Assembly (NCBI GenBank): GCA_018267475.1 | Contig: JAFDYI010000018.1 | Coordinates: 1-64,000 of the forward strand | Length of the DNA: 64,000 nucleotides | Source: Bacteroidota bacterium | GTDB taxonomy: Bacteria; Bacteroidota; Bacteroidia; B-17B0; Aurantibacillaceae | Reading direction: 5' to 3' | Shown: positions 43,281 through 50,213 of the stretch, in pieces | Position numbering within the stretch: position 1 is the first letter of the stretch | How the letters are laid out: every line of letters starts with the position of its first letter | The notes under the pieces: model-generated | Database searches by the model: none | Told to the model about the DNA's origin: nothing | The model's input: the letters and a program-made list of their open reading frames with translations, nothing else | Translations under genes and position numbers: made by a program

Positions 43281-44102
43281 ATGCCACTCATAACTCTTAC
43301 CAGCGATTTGGGTACCAAAGACCACTATGTAGCTTTAGTAAAAGCCGCTTTACTTTCGCAAATAGAAGAAAGTTCGGTTATAGATGTCAGTCATCATATT
43401 TTGAAATATAATATAAGCAACGCGGCTTATGTTTTTGATAGTGTATATAAATGTTTCCCTAAAGATACGTTTCATTTGGTGGGAGTAACGGCTAAAAATA
43501 TCCAAAATCGCTTACTATATGTAGAGCTAAACCAACAAAAAATTATCTGTTTAGATAACGGCTTTATCACCCTGCTAAAAAATCACGAAGAAGCGCGCGT
43601 TTTTTATTTTAATGAACAAGAGTTTACCCCTTCTCTTTTTTTTATGGGCGATACGATGGTAAAAGCCTTGCAGGCTCTGTTAAAAAATGCAACCCAGCCA
43701 AGCCCTTGTACCGATTATATACAGCTTATGGCTTTGCAACCTATTTATATGTCTGATTTTGTTAGAGGAAGTTGTATTCATATAGATAGTTTTGGCAACG
43801 TGGTGTTTAATATCACTAAAGATTTTTTTGAAAGCGCAAGAAAAGGAAGAAAGTTCACCATCAGCATGCCTCAAGCAGGCAACCCTATCACAAAAATTTC
43901 GACAGCATATAGAGAAGGAGGAGAAGAAAAAGCAATAGCTTTGTTTAACAGCTCAGGTCATTTAGAAATTGCTATAAACCAAGAATTTGCAAACAAACGT
44001 TTATTTCAACGCGATTTAAAACCCGTTTCTTATAGCAATAACAGCAACGATTTTTATACACCCCAATCCAACTTCAGCCTATCCATACACTTTTATGACT
44101 AA
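43281..44102 (+). CDS. SAM hydroxide adenosyltransferase (DUF62 family)
   Basis: Members of this family split S-adenosylmethionine with water to adenosine and methionine; chlorinases and fluorinases are rare specialised relatives. The ATG at 43281 (MPLITLTSDLGTKDHYVALVK) is preferred to 43221 because it begins exactly at the family start. Other motifs are VSHHI, YVFDSVYKCFPKDTFHLVGV, CLDNGFITLL, and in the C-terminal domain IDSFGNVVFNI. Nothing points to halogenation. At 273 residues it is normal. It overlaps the following monooxygenase gene by eight bases. Confidence 0.9.
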   Translation: MPLITLTSDLGTKDHYVALVKAALLSQIEESSVIDVSHHILKYNISNAAYVFDSVYKCFPKDTFHLVGVTAKNIQNRLLYVELNQQKIICLDNGFITLLKNHEEARVFYFNEQEFTPSLFFMGDTMVKALQALLKNATQPSPCTDYIQLMALQPIYMSDFVRGSCIHIDSFGNVVFNITKDFFESARKGRKFTISMPQAGNPITKISTAYREGGEEKAIALFNSSGHLEIAINQEFANKRLFQRDLKPVSYSNNSNDFYTPQSNFSLSIHFYD

Positions 44103-44415
44103 AAAAAACAACATTATACGCATTGTAAAACTTAGTTTTTATCCGGAAAAGGTGCCTCATTTTATTGCCCTTTTTGAGCAAACAAAAGAAAAAATACGAA
44201 ATACAACGGGCTGCACGCATTTAGAATTGTGGTGCGATGCCAACACCCCTCATGTGTATTTTACATACAGCCATTGGGAAGACGCCTCTTTTTTAGAAGC
44301 CTACAAAAACTCTGATTTGTTTAAAACCACATGGGCAAAAACAAAAATACTTTTTAACGATGCACCCCAGGCTTGGAGCGTGCAATCGCTAATGCGCGGG
44401 GAACCAAAAGTATAA
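44095..44415 (+). CDS. Antibiotic biosynthesis monooxygenase (ABM) domain protein
   Basis: A 106-residue dimeric-ferredoxin-like protein of the ABM superfamily: IIRIVKLSFYPEKVPHFIALF, TTGCTHLELWCDA, YFTYSHWEDASFLEAYKNSDLF. The name of the family is broad; members include quinol oxygenases and haem-degrading enzymes, and the reaction here is unknown. It overlaps the SAM hydrolase gene by eight bases and is probably coupled to it. It is followed by two intergenic hairpins, one terminator-like. Confidence 0.85.
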   Translation: MTKKNNIIRIVKLSFYPEKVPHFIALFEQTKEKIRNTTGCTHLELWCDANTPHVYFTYSHWEDASFLEAYKNSDLFKTTWAKTKILFNDAPQAWSVQSLMRGEPKV

Positions 44416-44440
44416 AGTCAGGTATAAATTCTGAAGATAA

Positions 44441-44507
44441 TTTACTATTTCCCTCTTGCTTTGGGCGTATTCTCTTATTTTTTTCTATGAAAAAGGAGGA
44501 TAGTAAA
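44441..44507 (+). repeat. Inverted repeat after the ABM gene
   Basis: TTTACTAT at 44441-44448 pairs with ATAGTAAA at 44500-44507. After a three-base bulge, CCTCTT (44452-44457) can pair with AGGAGG (44494-44499), with one G-T pair. The loop is about 36 bases and T-rich. It could be an RNA structure or a protein-binding palindrome. Confidence 0.45.
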
Positions 44508-44520
44508 ATAAAACAACCCG

Positions 44521-44561
44521 CCCCCCTATTTTTTAATCCGCTTTAAAAAGGGTGGTTTTTT
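44521..44561 (+). terminator. Probable Rho-independent terminator
   Basis: CCCCCCT at 44521-44527 pairs with AGGGTGG at 44549-44555 with one mismatch, extended inward by an A/T stem, and is followed at once by six T. It would end the SAM hydrolase/ABM transcript. Confidence 0.6.
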
Positions 44562-44569
44562 GTGATTGA

Positions 44570-44650
44570 TTTAAACGCGTTAGGGATTGCAGCGGATACC
44601 CCACAGCGCAGCGAGGAGTATGAGCGTAAAGCCCGCCTTTTTTTATAGGT
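44570..44650. repeat. GC-rich intergenic element before the dus gene, possibly a dispersed repeat
   Basis: A GC-rich stretch (from about acgcgttagggattgcagcg to tgcgcagcaa) sits in otherwise AT-rich spacer and encodes no protein. It holds GGG and CCCC arms around TTGCAGCGGATA, two copies of GCGCAGC (44606 region and 44653 region) and ends in CCCGCC plus seven T. It reminds me of dispersed intergenic elements in other Bacteroidota genomes, but I see only one copy here and cannot search. Confidence 0.4.
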
Positions 44651-44690
44651 TGCGCAGCAAGAGCAGCAAAAAAGGAACGCCAAAAAACAG

Positions 44691-44698
44691 TATCTTTG
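44691..44698 (+). promoter_or_regulatory. Bacteroidota -7 box for the dus gene
   Basis: TATCTTTG is a full TAnnTTTG match ending seven bases before the ATG at 44706. Confidence 0.62.
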
Positions 44699-44705
44699 CG
44701 GCCTT

Positions 44706-45689
44706 ATGCCCAAAATAGCTCATATTGATTTAGGTGATTTTCCGTTGCTTTTGGCTCCTATGGAAGATGTAAGCGATCCGCCTTTTAGATATGTATGTAA
44801 AAAAAACGGGGCAGACCTTATGTACACCGAATTTATTTCGTCGGAGGGTTTGATACGCGATGCCATAAAAAGTAAAAAAAAGCTGGATATTTTTGATTAC
44901 GAGCGTCCTATTGGCATTCAAATTTTTGGCGGCGATGAAGATGCTATGGCCATGAGCGCTAAAATTGTAGAGGCTACCAACCCTGATATTTTAGATATCA
45001 ATTTTGGTTGTCCGGTAAAAAAAGTAGTGTGTAAAGGTGCGGGCGCCGGTGTGCTAAAAGATGTAGAACTGATGGTGCGCCTTACCCAATCGGTAATAAA
45101 ATCAACCCGGCTGCCGGTAACGGTAAAAACTCGTTTGGGTTGGGACGAAAGTTCTATAAACATTATGGAGGTAGCCGAGCGCTTGCAAGATATAGGCGTG
45201 CAAGCCCTAAGCATACATGGACGTACCCGGGCGCAGATGTATAAAGGCCATGCCGATTGGACGATGATAGGCCGGGTAAAAAACAACCCCAGAATAAAAA
45301 TACCCATTTTTGGTAACGGCGATATTGAAACACCGGAGCAAGCATGGGATATGAGAAATAAATTTGGAGTAGATGGTGTTATGATTGGTAGAGCCAGCAT
45401 AGGATACCCTTGGATATTTAATGAAATAAAACATTTTTTGAAAACCGGAACCCACGCAGCTAAACCCACTTTAGAACAACGTATAGAAGTATGCAAAACC
45501 CATTTATTAAAATCGGTAGAATGGAAAGGAGAGAAGCTGGGTATAGTAGAAATGCGCAGGCACTACACCAACTATTTTAGGGGCTTAGACCACTTTAAAG
45601 AAACCCGCATGATATTGGTAACATCTACTCATTTGCAACAATTGATAGAAACCATTGAAGGCGTGAAACAGCAATACCAAGAGGTTTAG
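44706..45689 (+). CDS. dusB: tRNA-dihydrouridine synthase (DusB type)
   Basis: Flavoenzyme that reduces uridine to dihydrouridine in tRNA using NADPH. The 327-residue protein has the FMN-barrel start LLAPMEDVSDPPFRYVCKK, MYTEFISSEGL, IGIQIFGGDE and DINFGCPVKKVVCKGAGAGVL. Cys102 is the expected catalytic residue. VKTRLGWDE, SIHGRTRAQMYKGHADW, GNGDIETPEQAW and GVMIGRASIGYPWIF follow. The first 240 residues are the barrel, the rest the helical tRNA-binding domain. It is monocistronic, with its own promoter box seven bases upstream, and converges on the LptF/G gene. Confidence 0.94.
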   Translation: MPKIAHIDLGDFPLLLAPMEDVSDPPFRYVCKKNGADLMYTEFISSEGLIRDAIKSKKKLDIFDYERPIGIQIFGGDEDAMAMSAKIVEATNPDILDINFGCPVKKVVCKGAGAGVLKDVELMVRLTQSVIKSTRLPVTVKTRLGWDESSINIMEVAERLQDIGVQALSIHGRTRAQMYKGHADWTMIGRVKNNPRIKIPIFGNGDIETPEQAWDMRNKFGVDGVMIGRASIGYPWIFNEIKHFLKTGTHAAKPTLEQRIEVCKTHLLKSVEWKGEKLGIVEMRRHYTNYFRGLDHFKETRMILVTSTHLQQLIETIEGVKQQYQEV

Positions 45690-45708
45690 TTTCGTTAAAA
45701 AAAACACT

Positions 45709-46803
45709 TTATTTTTGCGCCGTCGTGTATAAATAAAAGGCCACACTGCCGTATAGTATGTTGGGCACCCACACTGCCAACAAAGGAGGCATAATACCAT
45801 TGATAGCAAAGATAGACGACACCTGCGAAAACAGCACATACGAGGAGGCCAACAACAAACCCATGGCCAAATGCAAGCCAATACCCCCACGCACCCGGCG
45901 CGAAGAAATACAAACTCCAATAATAGTAAGGATAAAGGTAGAAAAAGGATAAGCGGTACGCAAGTAATTTTCCACCTCAAAACGTTCAATGCCACTAGAG
46001 CCCTTTTCTTTTTCAGCAGCTATGTATTTTTTCAATTCGCTATAGGTCATAACTTCTACTTTGCTTTCCAAACGCCCCATATCAGCCGGTTTAAAGTTAA
46101 TATCAAGATCTTTGGTTTGCCCAAATTTCAAATCTTCTTTATACGTTTTGTCTGCATGTGTAGTAGGCATAAAACGTTCGTAATAATCGTGAGCCACCCA
46201 TTTTTGCTTGGTAGAATCCCATTCTACCCAGTTGGCACTAAGCATATAGTACTGCTTATAATTTTTTACCTTCTCTACCGTAAACAAATTCCCTCTTTTG
46301 GCTCCATTAGAATAGCTATCCATATAAATAAGAGTATTTTTATCTAACTGGCGGTGTATATTACGCTCGCTGGTTTGGTAGTTTTTGTTAATGTATTTAT
46401 CTTCAAAAGCTTGGCGCACTCGATTGGCTTTAGGAATAACAAAATGGCTAAGCCACAAAGAGCTAAAGGCGATGAGGCCGGCTCCAATCATATAGGGCCT
46501 AAGAAAACGCTTGTAGGTAACCCCGCTGCTCAGTATAGCCACTGTTTCGTAGCGGCTGGCCATTTTTGAAGTAAAAAATATAACCGATATAAAAGTAAAA
46601 AGCGAACTTAGTTTATTGATAAAAAAAGGAACGAAATTGATATAGTGTTCGAAAATGATTTCTTTAAGAGGAATGTTGATGAAGTTATCTATCTTCTCGG
46701 ATATATCAAAAATAATAACAATGCTGATGATGAGAAGGGTGCAAAAAATAAAAGTACCTAAAAATTTTTTTAAAATATATTTATCTATTGTTTTTAGCAA
46801 CAT
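45709..46803 (-). CDS. LptF/LptG-family LPS export permease
   Basis: YjgP/YjgQ-family inner-membrane permease of the LPS exporter, which works with the LptB ATPase and LptC to extract LPS. The 364-residue protein has three N-terminal helices (about 15-38, 53-78, 98-118), a periplasmic jellyroll domain at about 130-260 (NIHRQLDKNTLIYMDSYSNG), and three C-terminal helices from about 280 on. Which of LptF or LptG it is cannot be told. The start at 46803 is set by the -7 box six bases upstream; the frame's earlier codon at 46812 overlaps that box. Confidence 0.92.
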   Translation of the reverse strand: MLLKTIDKYILKKFLGTFIFCTLLIISIVIIFDISEKIDNFINIPLKEIIFEHYINFVPFFINKLSSLFTFISVIFFTSKMASRYETVAILSSGVTYKRFLRPYMIGAGLIAFSSLWLSHFVIPKANRVRQAFEDKYINKNYQTSERNIHRQLDKNTLIYMDSYSNGAKRGNLFTVEKVKNYKQYYMLSANWVEWDSTKQKWVAHDYYERFMPTTHADKTYKEDLKFGQTKDLDINFKPADMGRLESKVEVMTYSELKKYIAAEKEKGSSGIERFEVENYLRTAYPFSTFILTIIGVCISSRRVRGGIGLHLAMGLLLASSYVLFSQVSSIFAINGIMPPLLAVWVPNILYGSVAFYLYTTAQK

Positions 46804-46809
46804 AAGCGG

Positions 46810-46817
46810 CAAAGGTA
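46810..46817 (-). promoter_or_regulatory. Bacteroidota -7 box for the LptF/G gene
   Basis: On the minus strand this is TACCTTTG, ending six bases before the ATG at 46803; it excludes the earlier frame start at 46812. Confidence 0.62.
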
Positions 46818-46900
46818 AGGAATATCAAATACATACTACTTTATAACGAATATAATACACTTGACAAACAAACTTTTGTAATGTGTAATAAAAAAATAAG

Positions 46901-46908
46901 TACCTTTG
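46901..46908 (+). promoter_or_regulatory. Bacteroidota promoter, -7 box with upstream TTTG
   Basis: TACCTTTG matches TAnnTTTG, and a TTTG at 46875-46878 lies 22 bases upstream, close to the expected -33 position. The next start is the ATG at 46944. The box lies inside the longer open frame, so the ATG at 46881 cannot be the start. Confidence 0.6.
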
Positions 46909-46943
46909 GGTTTCTAAACGCTTCTTTATTTAAATCTAAAAAA

Positions 46944-48251
46944 ATGCACCTATTGCTTCACAAAAAAACAGTTTCTTATTGGATGGCTTCCTGTTTTTTT
47001 ATTCTTTATTTTTTTCTTTTTTCTGCTAAATGCTTCTCTTCGCAACTTCTTATTCCTATGGATGGTACCCAAAAAAACCATCTAAAAGCATACGGTTTGG
47101 CCTACTTTGCCCTAAAACACGATATAGAAATTTATTGGCTTCTTAATTACCGAGGGGGCAGCTTTATGTTTAGAAACGATAAAGTTTTTACCGACGAGTG
47201 TAATATACGAGGCATCTCTTACGAGGTAATTCCAGATGCAAAAAGCAGCGCTCTTTTGCAAGAAATAGCCAACCCCGAAATAAATCAAGATGCTGTAAAA
47301 TTAGAAAAAGCACCCAAAATTGCGGTGTACTCGCCTAAAGGAAAACAACCTTGGGACGATGCCGTAACCCTGGTGCTTAATTACGCCGAAATACCTTACG
47401 ATATTGTGTATGATGAAGAACTGTTGAATAATAAGTTGGCCGAATACGATTGGTTGCACCTGCACCACGAAGATTTTACCGGACAATATGGGCGCTTTTG
47501 GGCTAGCGCTCGTAACACGGCCTGGTACCAAACCGAAGTACGCGAAAACGAAGCCACTGCAAAAAAAATGGGTTTCAATAAAGTATCGCAGCTAAAGCTG
47601 GCTGTAGCAAAAAAAATACGCGATTTTGTTTCAGGCGGAGGTTTTATGTTTGCTATGTGCTCGGCTACCGATAGCTACGATATTGCCTTAGCGGCTGATG
47701 GGGTAGATATTTGCGCCGAGGTTTTTGATGGCGACCCTACCGACCCCAACATGAATCAAAAAATAGACTTCAATAAATGCTTTGCCTTCGAAAAATTTTC
47801 GCTAAGCACCAATCCCGCCGAGTACGAATTTTCTAATATAGACACCTATGGAACGCGTATGCAAAGATACGGCGTAACTAAAGAAAACGACTATTTCTCG
47901 CTCTTTGATTTTTCGGCTAAATGGGACCCCGTGCCCAGTATGCTATGCCAGAACCACGAACAACTAATAAAAGGGTTTTGGGGGCAAACCGTAGCCTTTG
48001 ATAGGAGTTTTGTAAAAAAAAACGTACTTATTATGGGCGAAAACAAAGCTGCCAATGAAGCCCGCTATATACATGGCGAATACGGCAAAGGCACTTGGAC
48101 CTTTTACGGAGGGCACGACCCGGAAGACTACCAACATCGTGTAGAAGACCCACCCACCGATTTAAGCCTGCACCCAAACTCGGCCGGCTATCGCCTTATT
48201 TTAAACAATGTATTGTTTCCGGCAGCTAAAAAGAAAAAACAAAAAACATAG
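46944..48251 (+). CDS. Secreted protein of unknown function (often labelled asparagine synthetase B)
   Basis: The 435-residue protein starts at 46944, after the promoter box, with a signal peptide (about 12-32, WMASCFFILYFFLFSAKCFS). The mature part opens LLIPMDGTQKNHLKAYGLAYF, then WLLNYRGGSFMF, IAVYSPKGKQPWDDAVTLVLNYAEIPY (a class I amidotransferase-like start), WLHLHHEDFTGQYGRF, FVSGGGFMFAMCSATD and HGEYGKGTWTFYGGHDPEDY. Relatives in Bacteroidota carry the name asparagine synthetase B, but neither the AsnB N-terminal Cys nor its ATP motif is present. The GGGFMFAMCSATD piece resembles ThuA/glutaminase-like nucleophile elbows. Function open. Confidence 0.8.
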   Translation: MHLLLHKKTVSYWMASCFFILYFFLFSAKCFSSQLLIPMDGTQKNHLKAYGLAYFALKHDIEIYWLLNYRGGSFMFRNDKVFTDECNIRGISYEVIPDAKSSALLQEIANPEINQDAVKLEKAPKIAVYSPKGKQPWDDAVTLVLNYAEIPYDIVYDEELLNNKLAEYDWLHLHHEDFTGQYGRFWASARNTAWYQTEVRENEATAKKMGFNKVSQLKLAVAKKIRDFVSGGGFMFAMCSATDSYDIALAADGVDICAEVFDGDPTDPNMNQKIDFNKCFAFEKFSLSTNPAEYEFSNIDTYGTRMQRYGVTKENDYFSLFDFSAKWDPVPSMLCQNHEQLIKGFWGQTVAFDRSFVKKNVLIMGENKAANEARYIHGEYGKGTWTFYGGHDPEDYQHRVEDPPTDLSLHPNSAGYRLILNNVLFPAAKKKKQKT

Positions 48252-48327
48252 GCCGGCCTTCTTTGTTAGAAACTGAAATTTTAAGCAAACCCAAAACAGA
48301 ATTAGGGATATATTGCTTTTTTGTTTA

Positions 48328-48335
48328 TATATTTG
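48328..48335 (+). promoter_or_regulatory. Bacteroidota -7 box for the coiled-coil lipoprotein
   Basis: TATATTTG matches TAnnTTTG, 29 bases before the ATG at 48365. It supports that start over the longer frame from 48263. Confidence 0.55.
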
Positions 48336-48364
48336 CGCTTATTAAAACAAAAAAAAATAAAAAA

Positions 48365-49228
48365 ATGAAAAAAGTATGGAGCCTGCTAAGTCTTAGCATC
48401 TTATTTTTTGCGCTTGTAAGCACAAGTTCTTGTGGCGAAAAATCAGAACAAAGTCAAAACCCATTAGCTGATAGTTTAGCTACCGATAACTCTAACCTAA
48501 AAGGCGAGTTAAGCGAAAAAGAGGCCTCTTTGCAAAATTTTGTAAACGGCTTTAACGACATTCAAAGCACCCTAGATTCTATCAAAGAAAAAGAAAAAAT
48601 AGTGAGCAACGTTTCGCAAACAGGCGATGTAAAAAGTAAAGAAGAGCAAATACAACAAGACATTCAAAGCATTTATGCTTTGATGGCTAAAAATAAATCG
48701 CGCATTGCTTCGCTTAGCAAAAAGTTAAAAACGGCCAACACCAAAATAGACGGCTTAGAAAAAATGCTGGCCTCTTTAGAAGCCCAACTGAACGAAAAAG
48801 ACGCACAGATAAATGATTTAAAAAATCAATTACAACAAAAAAACATCGAGCTTAGCAATCTGAATGCCAATTATGAAAGTTTACAACAAGAAAGCAATCA
48901 AAAAACGGTGCAAATTAACACCGTTTATTACATTATCGGTACCGGAAAAGAATTAAAAGCCGATGGTGTTACTGAAAAAGAAGGCGGTTTTATAGGTCTT
49001 GGAAAAACAACCGAAATAAAAAAAGACTTTGCTAAAGATAAATTTACCAAAGTAGATGCCAGCCAAACTACTGAAATACCTATTGGAGCTAAAAAAGTAA
49101 AAATACTAACCAGTCACCCCAGCTCTTCGTATAAATTAGTAGGCGAAAAACCGGTTCAAAAAATAGAAATCACCAATACTACCGATTTTTGGAGTGCATC
49201 TAAATACTTGGTGATATTAGCCGAATAA
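48365..49228 (+). CDS. Coiled-coil lipoprotein
   Basis: The 287-residue protein has a lipoprotein signal (MKKVWSLLSLSILFFALVSTSSC, given as two parts: signal to residue 22, lipidated Cys23). Residues about 40-185 are a long coiled coil with heptads (LSKKLKTANTKIDGLEKML, LEAQLNEKDAQINDLKNQL). The globular C-terminus (about 195-287) contains TVYYIIGTGKELKADGVTEKEGG and KKVKILTSHPSSSYKLV. Such lipoproteins are conserved in Bacteroidota without known function; the coil could span the periplasm or form oligomers. A near-perfect terminator follows seven bases after the stop. Confidence 0.82.
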   Translation: MKKVWSLLSLSILFFALVSTSSCGEKSEQSQNPLADSLATDNSNLKGELSEKEASLQNFVNGFNDIQSTLDSIKEKEKIVSNVSQTGDVKSKEEQIQQDIQSIYALMAKNKSRIASLSKKLKTANTKIDGLEKMLASLEAQLNEKDAQINDLKNQLQQKNIELSNLNANYESLQQESNQKTVQINTVYYIIGTGKELKADGVTEKEGGFIGLGKTTEIKKDFAKDKFTKVDASQTTEIPIGAKKVKILTSHPSSSYKLVGEKPVQKIEITNTTDFWSASKYLVILAE

Positions 49229-49234
49229 TTTTTC

Positions 49235-49271
49235 ATAAAACAATCTCTCATCTTCTGAGAGATTGTTTTAT
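49235..49271 (+). terminator. Strong hairpin terminator
   Basis: A perfect 16-base-pair stem (49235-49250 with 49256-49271) with a five-base loop TCTTC. The lower stem is A on the left and T on the right (GTTTTAT), so the hairpin carries its own U tract. It ends the lipoprotein transcript. Confidence 0.8.
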
Positions 49272-49291
49272 TGTAACCCCATTTTGTACGT

Positions 49292-50170
49292 ATGCAACTG
49301 CTTAGTCCACAACACTGGAATCAATACGAATTGCTTGATGCCGGTAATTTTGAAAAACTAGAACGCTTTGGCGATTTTATCACCATTCGCCCCGAACCCC
49401 AAGCCGTATGGAACAAAGTATGGAACGAGGCCGATTGGGAAAAACACGCACATGTGAAATTTATTCCACGTTCCAGCTCATCGGGCGACTGGAAAAAAAT
49501 AAAAAAAATGCCCGACCAATGGAACATCAGCTACAAAATTCCGCAAGCAGTTCACTCTTTAGTATTTCGTTTAGGGCTTACCTCTTTTAAGCACGTAGGC
49601 GTTTTTCCCGAACAGGCGGTAAACTGGGATGCTATTTACTCTTTTTTTTCTACTCAAAAACAAGCCAAATTTTTAAATTTGTTTGCCTATACGGGGGGCG
49701 CTTCATTGGCCGCACGAGCTGCCGGTGCCGATGTTACTCATGTAGATAGCATAAAACAAGTAGTTACTTGGGCTAATGAAAACAGGCAACTTTCAAAATT
49801 AGATGAAATACGGTGGCTGATTGATGATGCGCTGAAGTTTGTAAAAAAAGAAGTGCGCCGAGGCAATTTATATCAAGGCGTTATATTAGACCCCCCTGCT
49901 TACGGGCATGGGCCAAACGGCGAAAAATGGAAATTGGAAGGCAACATAGCCGAAATGATGAACGAAGTATTAAAACTACTAAACCCCGACAAACACTTAT
50001 TTATTTTAAACGCATATTCATTAGGTTTTTCCTCTATCATCATTGAAAACTTTTTGAGAACGTACGCACTTAAAAACACATCAGACATGCAAAGTGGGGA
50101 ACTTTTTTTGCAAGCTAAAAGCGGCATTAAACTCCCTTTGGGCGTATGGGGTAAACTTACCAAACAATAA
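49292..50170 (+). CDS. Class I SAM-dependent methyltransferase (RlmI/RlmK-like)
   Basis: The 292-residue protein has the AdoMet motif NLFAYTGGASLAARAAGA near residue 129, the acidic motif VTHVDSIKQVVTWANEN, and the catalytic-type motif VILDPPAYGHG. DPPxYG is typical of rRNA m5C/m2G methyltransferases such as RlmI and RlmK. The PUA domain of RlmI is missing; the N-terminal 90 residues form a different domain (WNQYELLDAGNFEKLERFGDF). The target is probably RNA, but which base is unknown. It follows the terminator by 20 bases and has no clear promoter box. Confidence 0.87.
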   Translation: MQLLSPQHWNQYELLDAGNFEKLERFGDFITIRPEPQAVWNKVWNEADWEKHAHVKFIPRSSSSGDWKKIKKMPDQWNISYKIPQAVHSLVFRLGLTSFKHVGVFPEQAVNWDAIYSFFSTQKQAKFLNLFAYTGGASLAARAAGADVTHVDSIKQVVTWANENRQLSKLDEIRWLIDDALKFVKKEVRRGNLYQGVILDPPAYGHGPNGEKWKLEGNIAEMMNEVLKLLNPDKHLFILNAYSLGFSSIIIENFLRTYALKNTSDMQSGELFLQAKSGIKLPLGVWGKLTKQ

Positions 50171-50213
50171 AAAGGTGTTTTTTTCGTATAGTATAAAATA
50201 AATAGCCAAACAC

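Noticed and set aside
43281-44102. Chlorinase or fluorinase annotation
   Set aside because: The protein fits the common SAM hydrolase type, and nothing nearby suggests halogen chemistry.
46881-46943. ATG at 46881 as start of the secreted unknown protein
   Set aside because: The TACCTTTG box lies inside this stretch, and the signal peptide begins only after the ATG at 46944.
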